A stretch of DNA of 64,000 bases from Streptomyces bottropensis ATCC 25435 (GTDB lineage Bacteria; Actinomycetota; Actinomycetes; Streptomycetales; Streptomycetaceae), in NCBI RefSeq assembly GCF_000383595.1, contig NZ_KB911581.1:3044265-3108264 (forward strand). The letters run 5' to 3'. Shown in pieces: positions 42,069 through 50,442 of the stretch (positions within the stretch are counted from its first letter, which is position 1; the number at the start of each line of letters is the position of its first letter). The notes beneath the pieces were generated by a model. The model worked only from the letters and a program-made list of their open reading frames with translations. It did no database searches and was not told where the DNA came from. The translations under genes were made by a program, and so were the position numbers.

Positions 42069-43082
42069 TCAGCCGTGCGCGGCGACCGGCGTCTCCGTGA
42101 CGGCCGGTCCCGGCGCGTCCGTCTCGTCCGCCGGGCGTTCGCGCAGGGACAGCAGGACGCGCAGGGTGGCGATCCACACCAGGCAGGAACCCAGCATGTG
42201 GGCGCCGACCAGGATCTCGGGGAGGTCGGTGAAGTACTGGACGTAGCCGACGGCGCCCTGGGCGAGGAGGACCAGGAACAGGTCGCGGGTGCGGTCCAGC
42301 GGCGCGCGCGGGGCGTCCACCGCCTTCAGGACGAACCACAGGGCGAAGGCCAGCGTCACCACGATCCAGGCCAGCACCGCGTGCAGCTTGGTGACGTTCT
42401 CCCAGTTCAGCGGGATGCGATGGACCTCGCTTGAGTCACCCGCGTGCGGGCCGGCGCCCGTGACGACCGTGCCCACCGCGATCAGCAGCAGCGTGACACC
42501 TACCAGGATCGCCACCAGCTGCCGCACCGCCTGGCCGACCACCGGACGCGGGGCGGTGTCGCCCTCGCCGGTGCGGTGCCACATCACGGCGGCCACGGCG
42601 ATGAGCGCGGTGGAGAGCAGGAAGTGCGCGGCCACCGTGTACGGGTTGAGGCCGACCAGGACGACGATGCCGCCGAGCACCGCGTTGCTCATGACGACCC
42701 AGAACTGCGCCCAGCCCAGCCGGGTCAGGCTGCGCCGGTACGGCTTCTGCGAGCGCGCGGCGACGATCGCCCAGCCGACCGCCGCGCACAGCACGTACGT
42801 CAGCATGCGGTTGCCGAACTCGATGTAGCCGTGGACGCCCATCTCACGGGTCGCGGTGAGCGAGTCGTCGGTGCACTTGGGCCAGGTCGGGCAGCCGAGG
42901 CCCGACCCGGTGAGCCGCACGGCACCGCCGGTCACCACGATGACCACCGCCATGACGAGGGCGGCGAGGGCCGCCCGGCGGACCGTTCTGGGGTCCGGGG
43001 TCCAGCGGTCGGCGATGAAGGCGAGCGGGTTGCGCGCAGCGGAGACGAGGTCGTCGCGGGTCGGTTTCGGCACGCCCACCAT
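42069..43082 (-). CDS. ctaA: Haem A synthase (COX15/CtaA family)
   Basis: This 337-residue membrane protein oxidises haem O to haem A. Eight hydrophobic segments are visible. Conserved features are GCPTWPKC (the cysteine pair in the first outer loop), HGYIEFGNRMLTY with the catalytic glutamate, and haem-site histidines in VAAHFLLS, TKLHAVLAW and VGAHMLGS. The ATG at 43082 lacks a ribosome site, so the message may be leaderless; an extended frame upstream is low-complexity and unlikely. The C-terminal tail is hydrophilic. Confidence 0.9.
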   Translation of the reverse strand: MVGVPKPTRDDLVSAARNPLAFIADRWTPDPRTVRRAALAALVMAVVIVVTGGAVRLTGSGLGCPTWPKCTDDSLTATREMGVHGYIEFGNRMLTYVLCAAVGWAIVAARSQKPYRRSLTRLGWAQFWVVMSNAVLGGIVVLVGLNPYTVAAHFLLSTALIAVAAVMWHRTGEGDTAPRPVVGQAVRQLVAILVGVTLLLIAVGTVVTGAGPHAGDSSEVHRIPLNWENVTKLHAVLAWIVVTLAFALWFVLKAVDAPRAPLDRTRDLFLVLLAQGAVGYVQYFTDLPEILVGAHMLGSCLVWIATLRVLLSLRERPADETDAPGPAVTETPVAAHG

Positions 43083-43141
43083 GGTAGGCGTGCCGCTTGT
43101 GCACGCGTTCACGAGGGTATGGCCGGGGCGCTGAGCTGCGG

Positions 43142-43927
43142 TTACTCCCAGCGGAAGAACCGGGCCGCCGCGCCCAGCCCGAGCACCGCCCAGACGGCCA
43201 GGATCCCGAGGTCCCCCCACGGCATGCCCGCGCCGTGCTGGAGCACGTCCCGCAGCCCGTCCGACAGCGCGGAGATCGGCAGCAGTCCGAGCGCGCTCTG
43301 GGCCGCGTCCGGGAACCTGTCGAGCGGGACGACGACACCGCCGCCCACGAGCAGCAGCAGGAAGACCAGGTTCGCCGCCGCGAGCGTCGCCTCCGCCTTC
43401 AGCGTGCCCGCCATCAGCAGGCCGAGGCCCGAGAAGGCGGCCGTACCGAGGACGAGCAGGAGCAGCACGGCCAAGGGGTTGCCGTGCGGGTTCCAGCCCA
43501 TCGCGAAGGCGATCACGGTGAGCAGGGCCACCTGGAGGATCTCCGTGACCAGCACGGAGAGTGTTTTCGCGGTCATCAGGCCCCAGCGGGGGAGCGGTGA
43601 GACGGCCAGCCGCTTCAACACGCCGTAGCGGCGCTCGAAGCCGGTGGCGATGGCCTGACCGGTGAAGGCCGTCGACATCACGGCGAGCGCCAGGATGCCG
43701 GGCGCCAGGAAGTCGACCGCCTGGCCCTCGCCGGTGTCGACGATGTCCACCGAGCCGAACAGCACCAGCAGCAGGGTCGGGATGACGACCGTCAGAAGCA
43801 ACTGCTCGCCGTTGCGCAGCAGCATCCTCGTCTCCAGGGCCGCCTGCGCCGCGATCATGCGGGGCAGGGGGGCGGCGCCCGGCTTCGGCGCGTACGTGCC
43901 GGTGCCCGTGTTCGTCCTCGCGGTCAT
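43142..43927 (-). CDS. ABC-2 type exporter, permease (DrrB-like)
   Basis: This 261-residue ABC-2 permease has six hydrophobic segments. Characteristic stretches are LLLTVVIPTLLLVLFGSVD, GILALAVMSTAFTGQAIATGFERRYGVLKRLAVSPLPRW and the final LPISALSDGLRDVLQHG. It exports an unknown lipid, drug or polymer together with the ATPase encoded upstream. ATG 43927 lies in the second copy of a duplicated segment, which also supplies its AAGGAG ribosome site. The gap to the ATPase stop is 88 bases, unusually large for such a pair. Confidence 0.9.
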   Translation of the reverse strand: MTARTNTGTGTYAPKPGAAPLPRMIAAQAALETRMLLRNGEQLLLTVVIPTLLLVLFGSVDIVDTGEGQAVDFLAPGILALAVMSTAFTGQAIATGFERRYGVLKRLAVSPLPRWGLMTAKTLSVLVTEILQVALLTVIAFAMGWNPHGNPLAVLLLLVLGTAAFSGLGLLMAGTLKAEATLAAANLVFLLLLVGGGVVVPLDRFPDAAQSALGLLPISALSDGLRDVLQHGAGMPWGDLGILAVWAVLGLGAAARFFRWE

Positions 43928-44045
43928 GAACGCAGCTCCTTGCCCGTCAGCTCCAGGCTGTGCCCTTCCGGGGGGCAACCCCCGGACCCCCGGCCGGTCC
44001 GTGTGTTGGCCGGGATCATGAACGCAGCTCCTTGCCGGTCAGCTC
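43924..44045. repeat. 30-bp direct repeat at the ATPase/permease junction (92-bp offset)
   Basis: The 30 bases at 43924-43953 and 44016-44045 differ at one position. Read on the minus strand, each encodes E-L-T-G-K-E-L-R-S followed by TCATGA. The first copy ends the ATPase gene; the second, after a 62-base GC-rich spacer, ends at the permease ATG. An original ATGA overlap between the genes appears to have been split by this duplication. Confidence 0.85.
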
Positions 44046-44939
44046 AAGAAAGACGTCTTCCAGGGTGTGCCGTTCCACCGAGATCCGGTCCGGCATCACC
44101 CCGTGCTGGGCGCACCAGGAGGTGACGGTCGCGAGGAGCTGCGGGTTGATCTTGCCGGTCACCCGGTAGACGCCGGGCGTCAGTTCGGCGGCTGCGGAGT
44201 CCGCCGGGAGGGCCTTGAGCAGGGAGCCGACGTCGAGGGCCGGGCGCCCGGTGAAGCGCAGGGTGTTCTCGGCGCCGCCCCGGCACAGCTCCTCGGGCGC
44301 GCCCTGGGCGACGACCCGGCCGCCGTCGATGATCGCGACGTCGTCCGCGAGCTGCTCGGCCTCGTCCATGTAGTGCGTGGTGAGGATGACCGAGACGCCG
44401 TCCCTGCGCAGGTCCCGGATCAGCTCCCAGGTGGCCCGGCGGGCCTGCGGGTCGAGGCCGGCGGTCGGCTCGTCGAGGAAGACCAGCTCTGGGCGGCCGA
44501 CCACGGCCATCGCGAGGGCGAGCCGCTGCTGCTGGCCGCCGGAGAGCCGGCGGTAGGTCGTACGCCCGCAGCCGTCGAGGCCCAGGCGCTCGATCAGGGC
44601 GTCCACGTCGAGGGGGTGGGCGTGCAGTTCGGCCACGTGCCGGAGCATCTCGTCGGCGCGGGCGCCGGAGTAGACGCCGCCGGACTGCAGCATCACGCCT
44701 ATCCGGGGACGCAGCGCCGCGGCCTCGCGGACCGGGTCGAGACCGAGGACCGACACCGAGCCGGAGTCCGGCTTCCGGTAACCCTCGCAGGTCTCGATCG
44801 TGGTCGTCTTCCCCGCGCCGTTGGGGCCGAGGACGGCGGTGACGCCCGCTCGGGCCGTCAGGTCCAGGCCGTCCACCGCGGTCTTGTCGCCGTACCGTTT
44901 CACCAGGGACCGGACCTGGACCACGGGGTCACTTCGCAT
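44016..44939 (-). CDS. ABC exporter, ATP-binding protein (DrrA-like)
   Basis: This 307-residue ATPase has Walker A GPNGAGKTT, signature RLSGGQQQRLALA, Walker B LVFLDEPTAGLD and switch histidine TTHYMDEAEQLADD. The C-terminal 90 residues form the DrrA-type extension ending RHTLEDVFLELTGKE. It powers the ABC-2 permease encoded downstream. The start is taken as ATG 44939 (MRSDPVVQV), ten bases from the converging-side AAC(3)-family gene. That gene has the same orientation upstream and may share the promoter. The exported substrate is not known. Confidence 0.9.
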   Translation of the reverse strand: MRSDPVVQVRSLVKRYGDKTAVDGLDLTARAGVTAVLGPNGAGKTTTIETCEGYRKPDSGSVSVLGLDPVREAAALRPRIGVMLQSGGVYSGARADEMLRHVAELHAHPLDVDALIERLGLDGCGRTTYRRLSGGQQQRLALAMAVVGRPELVFLDEPTAGLDPQARRATWELIRDLRRDGVSVILTTHYMDEAEQLADDVAIIDGGRVVAQGAPEELCRGGAENTLRFTGRPALDVGSLLKALPADSAAAELTPGVYRVTGKINPQLLATVTSWCAQHGVMPDRISVERHTLEDVFLELTGKELRS

Positions 44940-44949
44940 GGGGCCGAGT

Positions 44950-45783
44950 CTAGGGACGCGGCCGGGCGCCGAGGCGGCCGGGTCCGGAGATCTCCTCCTC
45001 ACGGGGACGGTGCACCGGGAGCCAGCGCTCGGCGTACGCCACCGCGTCGGCCACCGGGAACAGCCGTACGTCCGCCCCGCCCACCCTGGTCCGGCGGATG
45101 CCCCGGTCGCGCTCGAAGTCGTGGCCCAGTTCGTCGAACCGGTCCGAGTCGATCGACACCTCGGTCACCACCTCCCAGCCGTCCGGGCCCGGCCGGCCGA
45201 CCTCGACCAGCGGTGCGGGTATCCGGTACTCGGCCAGGTGGAAGCTGGTGCAGGTGTCGTAGCCCGCGCCGAGCAGCAGCACCCGGGCGCCCGCCCGCTC
45301 CAGCCGGGCCAGCGGGCTGCGCTCGCCGAGGCGGCAGTCGGGGGCGTGGTCCGCGAGGATCGCCGCCGCGGCCGGGCCGATCGCCGCGAAGGAGGTCTGG
45401 GGGTGCGCGCTGCGCCGGGCGCCCGGCCAGGTCCGTACCGTCTCGGGGATCACCCCGACCCCGCGGCTGGGCGTGATCGCGGGGTCGTAGCCGGGCATGG
45501 CGGCCCGAATGGGCTCCCACCATTCCTCCGGCACCGGTGGCCGGGACCAGAGCGCGGGATCCGACAGGTCGCCGGTCTGGCTGGGGACGACCAGGGTGCC
45601 CTCCGGACCGAGTGCGTCGAGCAGCGCCCGGACGACCGCGACGGCACCTCCGCAGACCCATCCGAGCGCGCTGAGCGAGGTGTGCACGAGAAGGGTCTCG
45701 CCGGGTTCGACACCGGCGGCGCGCAGGTCCGCCGCCAGTCCGGCGCGGGTGACAAGTGGGCCGGTGGGAGGGGTTGTCGACAT
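44950..45783 (-). CDS. AAC(3)-family N-acetyltransferase
   Basis: This 277-residue protein belongs to the aminoglycoside 3-N-acetyltransferase family (YokD-like). Family stretches are [53 protein letters not shown] and [19 protein letters not shown]. It uses acetyl-CoA to acetylate an amino group. Chromosomal members in streptomycetes are often not resistance determinants, so the natural substrate is open. The ATG is at 45783. It is upstream of and adjacent to the ABC exporter pair, so the three genes may form an operon for modification and export of one compound. It is divergent from the suf operon. Confidence 0.85.
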   Translation of the reverse strand: MSTTPPTGPLVTRAGLAADLRAAGVEPGETLLVHTSLSALGWVCGGAVAVVRALLDALGPEGTLVVPSQTGDLSDPALWSRPPVPEEWWEPIRAAMPGYDPAITPSRGVGVIPETVRTWPGARRSAHPQTSFAAIGPAAAAILADHAPDCRLGERSPLARLERAGARVLLLGAGYDTCTSFHLAEYRIPAPLVEVGRPGPDGWEVVTEVSIDSDRFDELGHDFERDRGIRRTRVGGADVRLFPVADAVAYAERWLPVHRPREEEISGPGRLGARPRP

Positions 45784-45830
45784 GGTGTGGCAGTCTTCCG
45801 GAGCACCCTTCGAGGCGCCAGCCCTTCGAT

Positions 45831-45843
45831 CGATCAGTGATCG
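45831..45843. promoter_or_regulatory. Palindrome upstream of the AAC(3)-family gene
   Basis: CGATCA, central G, TGATCG form a perfect palindrome about 48 bases before the acetyltransferase start. It is a plausible operator for that gene and the exporter; no linked regulator other than SufR is visible. Confidence 0.4.
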
Positions 45844-45857
45844 TTTCCCCAGGTCGG

Positions 45858-45873
45858 CTTAGGTTTGCCTAAG
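45858..45873. promoter_or_regulatory. CTTAGG-TTTG-CCTAAG palindrome in the suf promoter region
   Basis: This perfect 6-bp inverted repeat with a 4-base spacer lies 71 bases upstream of sufR. Its halves resemble those of the actinobacterial iron box recognised by DmdR/IdeR (TTAGG and CCTAA), but the spacing is shorter than in the 19-bp consensus, so assignment to iron control is speculative. Confidence 0.45.
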
Positions 45874-45930
45874 TGATGCACGGCACCGCCCGCCCGTCCG
45901 GCGCGGCTTGCCCCTCTCTGAGGAATTACG

Positions 45931-45944
45931 CAACAATGGCGTTG
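45931..45944. promoter_or_regulatory. SufR operator CAAC-N6-GTTG
   Basis: CAAC (45931-45934), six bases, GTTG (45941-45944) matches the SufR box I recall from Streptomyces suf operons. Its last G is the first base of the sufR GTG start codon, so the repressor would sit directly on the transcription/translation start and autoregulate the whole operon. Confidence 0.8.
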
Positions 45945-46678
45945 TGAAAAACGTCGGCGAGGCTCCGCAGGAGGAACTCGCGACCGGTGAGCGGTCCACC
46001 CGCAACCGTGTCGCGCGGTCCATCCTGTCCCACGGCCCGTCCACGGTGGCCGACCTCGCCGGGCGGCTCGGACTCACCCAGGCGGCCGTCCGCCGTCACC
46101 TCGACGCGCTGGTCGGGGACGACGTCGTGCAGCCCCGCGAGCAGCGTGTCTACGGCGCGCGCACGCGCGGGCGCCCCGCCAAGGTGTTCGCATTGACGGA
46201 CTGCGGCCGGGACGCCTTCGACCAGTCCTACGACAAGCTCGCCATGGACGCGCTCCGCTGGATCGCCGACCAGGAGGGCGGGGAGCAGGCTGTCGCCGCC
46301 TTCGCCCGGGCCCGGGTCGCCGCCGAGGCCGGCGCCTACCGTCGGGCCGTCGAGGCCGCGGACCCCGAAGAGAAGACCGAAGCCCTGGCCAAGGCCCTGA
46401 GCGCCGACGGGTACGCTGCTACGGCGCGCAGCGCGCCCCACCCCCACCAGGGGGAGCAGCTCTGCCAGCACCACTGCCCGGTGGCCCATGTCGCCGAGCG
46501 GTTCCCGCAGCTCTGCGAGGCCGAGACCGAGCTGTTCGCCGAACTGCTCGGCACGCACGTCCAGCGGCTGGCCACCATCGCCCACGGCGACGGCGTCTGT
46601 ACGACGTTCATCCCCAGAATTTCCAAGACAGCCACCGACACCGCATCTGCACGTACCGCCGGGAGGAACCCCGCATGA
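45944..46678 (+). CDS. sufR: SufR, iron-sulfur-sensing repressor of the suf operon
   Basis: This 244-residue DeoR/ArsR-like winged-helix regulator has helix-turn-helix [24 protein letters not shown] (about residues 33-56) and wing [13 protein letters not shown]. Four C-terminal cysteines, Cys174, Cys178, Cys191 and Cys219 (C-x3-C-x12-C-x27-C), fit the Fe-S cluster ligands of Streptomyces SufR. With a cluster it should repress; apo protein releases the operon. GTG 45944 has no ribosome site and overlaps the operator, suggesting a leaderless message. It overlaps sufB by four bases. Confidence 0.92.
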   Translation: MKNVGEAPQEELATGERSTRNRVARSILSHGPSTVADLAGRLGLTQAAVRRHLDALVGDDVVQPREQRVYGARTRGRPAKVFALTDCGRDAFDQSYDKLAMDALRWIADQEGGEQAVAAFARARVAAEAGAYRRAVEAADPEEKTEALAKALSADGYAATARSAPHPHQGEQLCQHHCPVAHVAERFPQLCEAETELFAELLGTHVQRLATIAHGDGVCTTFIPRISKTATDTASARTAGRNPA

Positions 46679-48099
46679 CGCTCCCCATCGAGGAGACCGC
46701 CCACCCCGAGCTCGAGGGTCTGGGCAACTACGAATACGGCTGGGCCGACTCCGACGTGGCCGGTGCCTCTGCCAAGCGCGGTATCAACGAGGACGTCGTC
46801 CGAGACATCTCCGCCAAGAAGAACGAGCCGGAGTGGATGACCAAGCTCCGCCTCAAGGGCCTGCGCCTGTTCGAGAAGAAGCCCATGCCGAACTGGGGCT
46901 CGGACCTGTCGGGCATCGACTTCGACAACATCAAGTACTTCGTGCGGTCCACGGAGAAGCAGGCGGAGTCCTGGGAGGACCTGCCCGAGGACATCAAGAA
47001 CACGTACGACAAGCTCGGCATCCCCGAGGCGGAGAAGCAGCGCCTCGTCGCCGGTGTCGCGGCCCAGTACGAGTCCGAGGTCGTCTACCACCAGATCCGT
47101 GAGGACCTGGAGGAGCAGGGCGTCATCTTCCTCGACACGGACACCGCCCTCAAGGAGCACCCGGAGCTCTTCAAGGAGTACTTCGGCACGGTCATCCCGG
47201 TCGGCGACAACAAGTTCGCGTCGCTGAACACCGCGGTGTGGTCCGGCGGTTCCTTCATCTACGTGCCGAAGGGCGTGCACGTGGAGATCCCGCTCCAGGC
47301 CTACTTCCGTATCAACACGGAGAACATGGGCCAGTTCGAGCGGACGCTGATCATCGTCGACGAGGGGGCCTACGTCCACTACGTCGAGGGCTGTACGGCC
47401 CCGATCTACAAGTCGGACTCCCTGCACAGCGCGGTCGTCGAGATCATCGTCAAGAAGGGCGCCCGCTGCCGCTACACGACCATCCAGAACTGGTCGAACA
47501 ACGTCTACAACCTGGTCACCAAGCGCGCCGTGGCGTACGAGGGCGCGACCATGGAGTGGATCGACGGCAACATCGGCTCCAAGGTCACCATGAAGTACCC
47601 GGCCGTCTACCTGATGGGCGAGCACGCCAAGGGTGAGACCCTCTCCATCGCCTTCGCGGGCGAGGGCCAGCACCAGGACGCCGGCTCCAAGATGGTCCAC
47701 ATGGCGCCGAACACCTCCTCCAACATCGTCTCCAAGTCGGTGGCGCGCGGCGGCGGCCGTACCTCCTACCGCGGCCTGGTCGAGATCGGCGAGGGCGCCC
47801 ACGGCTCCAAGTCGAACGTGCTGTGCGACGCGCTGCTCGTCGACACCATCTCCCGCTCGGACACCTACCCGTACGTGGACGTCCGCGAGGACGACGTGTC
47901 CATGGGCCACGAGGCGACCGTCTCCAAGGTCTCCGACGACCAGCTCTTCTACCTGATGAGCCGTGGCCTGAGCGAGTTCGAGGCGATGGCGATGATCGTG
48001 CGCGGCTTCGTCGAGCCCATCGCGAAGGAGCTGCCGATGGAGTACGCCCTTGAGCTCAACCGGCTGATCGAGCTGCAGATGGAAGGCGCGGTCGGTTAA
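46675..48099 (+). CDS. sufB: Fe-S cluster assembly scaffold SufB
   Basis: This 474-residue SufB is the scaffold of the SufBC2D complex, on which sulfur and iron are assembled into clusters in the cytoplasm. Family features are the N-terminal [44 protein letters not shown], and C-terminal [17 protein letters not shown]. The conserved cysteine in [12 protein letters not shown] is consistent with the site of persulfide transfer. ATG 46675 overlaps the sufR stop (ATGA). Codon use is strongly biased, as expected for a highly expressed gene. Confidence 0.96.
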   Translation: MTLPIEETAHPELEGLGNYEYGWADSDVAGASAKRGINEDVVRDISAKKNEPEWMTKLRLKGLRLFEKKPMPNWGSDLSGIDFDNIKYFVRSTEKQAESWEDLPEDIKNTYDKLGIPEAEKQRLVAGVAAQYESEVVYHQIREDLEEQGVIFLDTDTALKEHPELFKEYFGTVIPVGDNKFASLNTAVWSGGSFIYVPKGVHVEIPLQAYFRINTENMGQFERTLIIVDEGAYVHYVEGCTAPIYKSDSLHSAVVEIIVKKGARCRYTTIQNWSNNVYNLVTKRAVAYEGATMEWIDGNIGSKVTMKYPAVYLMGEHAKGETLSIAFAGEGQHQDAGSKMVHMAPNTSSNIVSKSVARGGGRTSYRGLVEIGEGAHGSKSNVLCDALLVDTISRSDTYPYVDVREDDVSMGHEATVSKVSDDQLFYLMSRGLSEFEAMAMIVRGFVEPIAKELPMEYALELNRLIELQMEGAVG

Positions 48100-48159
48100 G
48101 ACCGTCCCTGCCGGCAGTAGCCAGATTTCTTGACGTAGGAAGAGAGCAGACCGACAGCC

Positions 48160-49353
48160 ATGGCTGAGGCTCAGAACATCCCCGTGGGATCCACCACCGC
48201 GGGCCAGATCGCGGTGGCCGCCGAGTCGACCGTCGCCACGCGCATGAGCGCGCCCCCGTCCTTCGACGTGGCGGACTTCCCCGTGCCGCACGGCCGCGAG
48301 GAGGAGTGGCGGTTCACCCCGCTGGAGCGCCTGCGCGGGCTGCACGACGGCACCGCCGTCGCCACCGGCGACGGCCTCAAGGTCGACGTCCAGGCCCCCG
48401 AGGGCGTCACCGTCGAGGCCGTCGGCCGTGACGACGCGCGCCTCGGCAGGGCCGGCACCCCGGTGGACCGCGTCGCCGCCCAGGCGTACTCGGCGTTCGA
48501 GAAGGCCGGCGTGATCACCGTCCCCAAGGAGACGGTCCTCACCGAGCCCATCCGCATCGCCGTGCACGGTGAGGGCGGCACCGCCTTCGCCCACCAGGTG
48601 ATCGAGCTGGGCGCCTTCGCCGAGGCCGTCGTCGTCATCGACCACACCGGCGACGCCGTGCTCGCCGCCAACGTCGACTACCTCCTGGGCGACGGCGCGA
48701 AGCTGACCGTCGTCTCCGTCCAGGACTGGGACGACAAGGCCGTGCACGTCGCCCAGCACAACGCCCTGGTCGGCCGCGACGCCTCCTTCAAGTCCGTCGT
48801 GGTCACCTTCGGCGGCGACGTCGTACGCCTGCACCCGCGCGTGACCTACGCCGGCCCCGGCGGCGAGGCGGAGCTGTTCGGCCTGTACTTCACGGACGCC
48901 GGCCAGCACCAGGAGCACCGCCTCCTGGTCGACCACAACGTCCCGCACTGCAAGTCCAACGTCGTCTACAAGGGCGCGCTCCAGGGCGAGCGCGCCCACG
49001 CGGTGTGGATCGGCGACGTGCTCATCGAGGCCAAGGCCGAGGGCACCGACACCTACGAGATGAACCGGAACCTGGTCCTCACGGACGGCGCCCGGGTCGA
49101 CTCGGTGCCGAACCTGGAGATCGAGACCGGCGAGATCGTCGGCGCCGGCCACGCCTCCGCGACCGGCCGCTTCGACGACGAGCAGCTCTTCTACCTGATG
49201 GCCCGCGGTATCCCGGCCGACGAGGCCCGCCGCCTCGTCGTCCGCGGCTTCTTCGCCGAACTGGTCCAGCAGATCGGTGTCGACGACATCCAGGACCGCC
49301 TCCTCGCGAAGATCGACGAGGAGCTGGAGACTGTGTCTGGATCGGCCCGATGA
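48160..49353 (+). CDS. sufD: Fe-S cluster assembly protein SufD
   Basis: This 397-residue SufB paralogue is the partner scaffold in SufBC2D. The N-terminal half is variable (FPVPHGREEEWRFTPLERL). The C-terminal beta-helix region has HRLLVDHNVPHCKSNVVYKGAL and GHASATGRFDDEQLFYLMARGIPADEARRLVVRGFF, diagnostic of SufB/SufD. It starts 60 bases after sufB and overlaps the Rieske gene by four bases. Confidence 0.95.
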   Translation: MAEAQNIPVGSTTAGQIAVAAESTVATRMSAPPSFDVADFPVPHGREEEWRFTPLERLRGLHDGTAVATGDGLKVDVQAPEGVTVEAVGRDDARLGRAGTPVDRVAAQAYSAFEKAGVITVPKETVLTEPIRIAVHGEGGTAFAHQVIELGAFAEAVVVIDHTGDAVLAANVDYLLGDGAKLTVVSVQDWDDKAVHVAQHNALVGRDASFKSVVVTFGGDVVRLHPRVTYAGPGGEAELFGLYFTDAGQHQEHRLLVDHNVPHCKSNVVYKGALQGERAHAVWIGDVLIEAKAEGTDTYEMNRNLVLTDGARVDSVPNLEIETGEIVGAGHASATGRFDDEQLFYLMARGIPADEARRLVVRGFFAELVQQIGVDDIQDRLLAKIDEELETVSGSAR

Positions 49354-49670
49354 CCACCTACGTACGCGCCTGCGGGCTGAGCGAGCTGGAGAAGGACACC
49401 CCGAAGCGGGTGGAACTCGACGGCACGCCGGTCTCGGTCGTACAGACCGAGGGCGAGGTGTTCGCCATCCACGACATCTGCTCCCACGCGAACGTCTCGC
49501 TCTCCGAGGGCGAGGTGGAGGACTGCCAGATCGAGTGCTGGCTGCACGGCTCCGCGTTCGACCTCAGAACCGGCAAACCGTCCGGCCTTCCCGCGACGCG
49601 CCCCGTCCCCGTATACCCCGTAAAGATCGAAGGGGACGACGTGCTCGTCTCCCTCTCCCAGGAGTCCTGA
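49350..49670 (+). CDS. Rieske-type [2Fe-2S] ferredoxin of the suf operon
   Basis: This 106-residue protein has a complete Rieske motif: C-S-H in DICSHANVSLSEG and C-W-L-H in IECWLHGSAFDLRTG. Its length suits the soluble ferredoxin components of non-haem oxygenases, but its place between sufD and sufC, with four-base overlap to sufD, indicates a role in electron supply or cluster handling for Suf assembly. The same placement is seen in other actinobacterial suf operons. ATG 49350. Confidence 0.92.
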   Translation: MTTYVRACGLSELEKDTPKRVELDGTPVSVVQTEGEVFAIHDICSHANVSLSEGEVEDCQIECWLHGSAFDLRTGKPSGLPATRPVPVYPVKIEGDDVLVSLSQES

Positions 49671-49677
49671 GGCATCC

Positions 49678-50442
49678 ATGGCAACGCTTGAAATCCACGA
49701 CCTGCACGTCACCGTCGAGGCCGACAACGCCACGAAGGAGATCCTCAAGGGCGTCGACCTCACCGTGAAGCAGGGCGAGACACACGCCATCATGGGCCCG
49801 AACGGCTCCGGCAAGTCGACCCTCGCCTACTCCCTCGCGGGTCACCCGAAGTACACGATCACCGGCGGCACCGTCACCCTCGACGGCGAGGACGTCCTGG
49901 AGATGTCCGTCGACGAGCGCGCCCGCGCGGGCCTGTTCCTGGCGATGCAGTACCCGGTCGAGGTCCCCGGCGTCTCGGTCTCCAACTTCCTGCGCACCTC
50001 CGCCACCGCCATGCGCGGCGAGGCCCCCAAGCTCCGCACCTGGGTGAAGGAGGTCAAGGAGGCCATGCAGCGCCTCAACATGGACCCCGCCTTCGCCGAG
50101 CGCAACGTCAACGAAGGCTTCTCCGGCGGTGAGAAGAAGCGCCACGAGATCCTCCAGCTGGAGCTCCTCAAGCCCAAGGTCGCGATCCTCGACGAGACGG
50201 ACTCCGGTCTGGACGTCGACGCCCTGCGCATCGTCTCCGAGGGCGTCAACCGCGTCCGCGAGACCGGTGAGGTCGGCACCCTGCTGATCACGCACTACAC
50301 GCGCATCCTGCGCTACATCAAGCCCGACTTCGTCCACGTCTTCTCCGGCGGGCGCATCGTCGAGTCCGGCGGCGCCGAGCTCGCCGACAAGCTGGAGAAC
50401 GAGGGCTACGAGGTATACACGAAGGGTGGCGCATCCGCGTGA
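49678..50442 (+). CDS. sufC: Fe-S cluster assembly ATPase SufC
   Basis: This 254-residue ABC-type soluble ATPase drives conformational change of SufBD. Walker A is GPNGSGKST, signature FSGGEKKRHEILQ, Walker B VAILDETDSGLD and switch histidine LLITHYTRIL. The sequence LFLAMQYPVEVPGVS is typical of SufC. ATG 49678 follows AGGAG at the end of the Rieske gene, seven bases after its stop. It overlaps sufS by four bases. Confidence 0.96.
   Translation: MATLEIHDLHVTVEADNATKEILKGVDLTVKQGETHAIMGPNGSGKSTLAYSLAGHPKYTITGGTVTLDGEDVLEMSVDERARAGLFLAMQYPVEVPGVSVSNFLRTSATAMRGEAPKLRTWVKEVKEAMQRLNMDPAFAERNVNEGFSGGEKKRHEILQLELLKPKVAILDETDSGLDVDALRIVSEGVNRVRETGEVGTLLITHYTRILRYIKPDFVHVFSGGRIVESGGAELADKLENEGYEVYTKGGASA

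Noticed and set aside
45858..45873. Canonical iron box
   Set aside because: Half-sites fit but the spacer is about five bases too short for the 19-bp consensus, so it is reported only as a palindrome.
46336..49152. Very long minus-strand open frame (938 codons) opposite sufB and sufD
   Set aside because: Antisense shadow produced by the strong third-position GC bias of the suf genes; composition is Val/Asp/Leu/Arg-rich with no domain.
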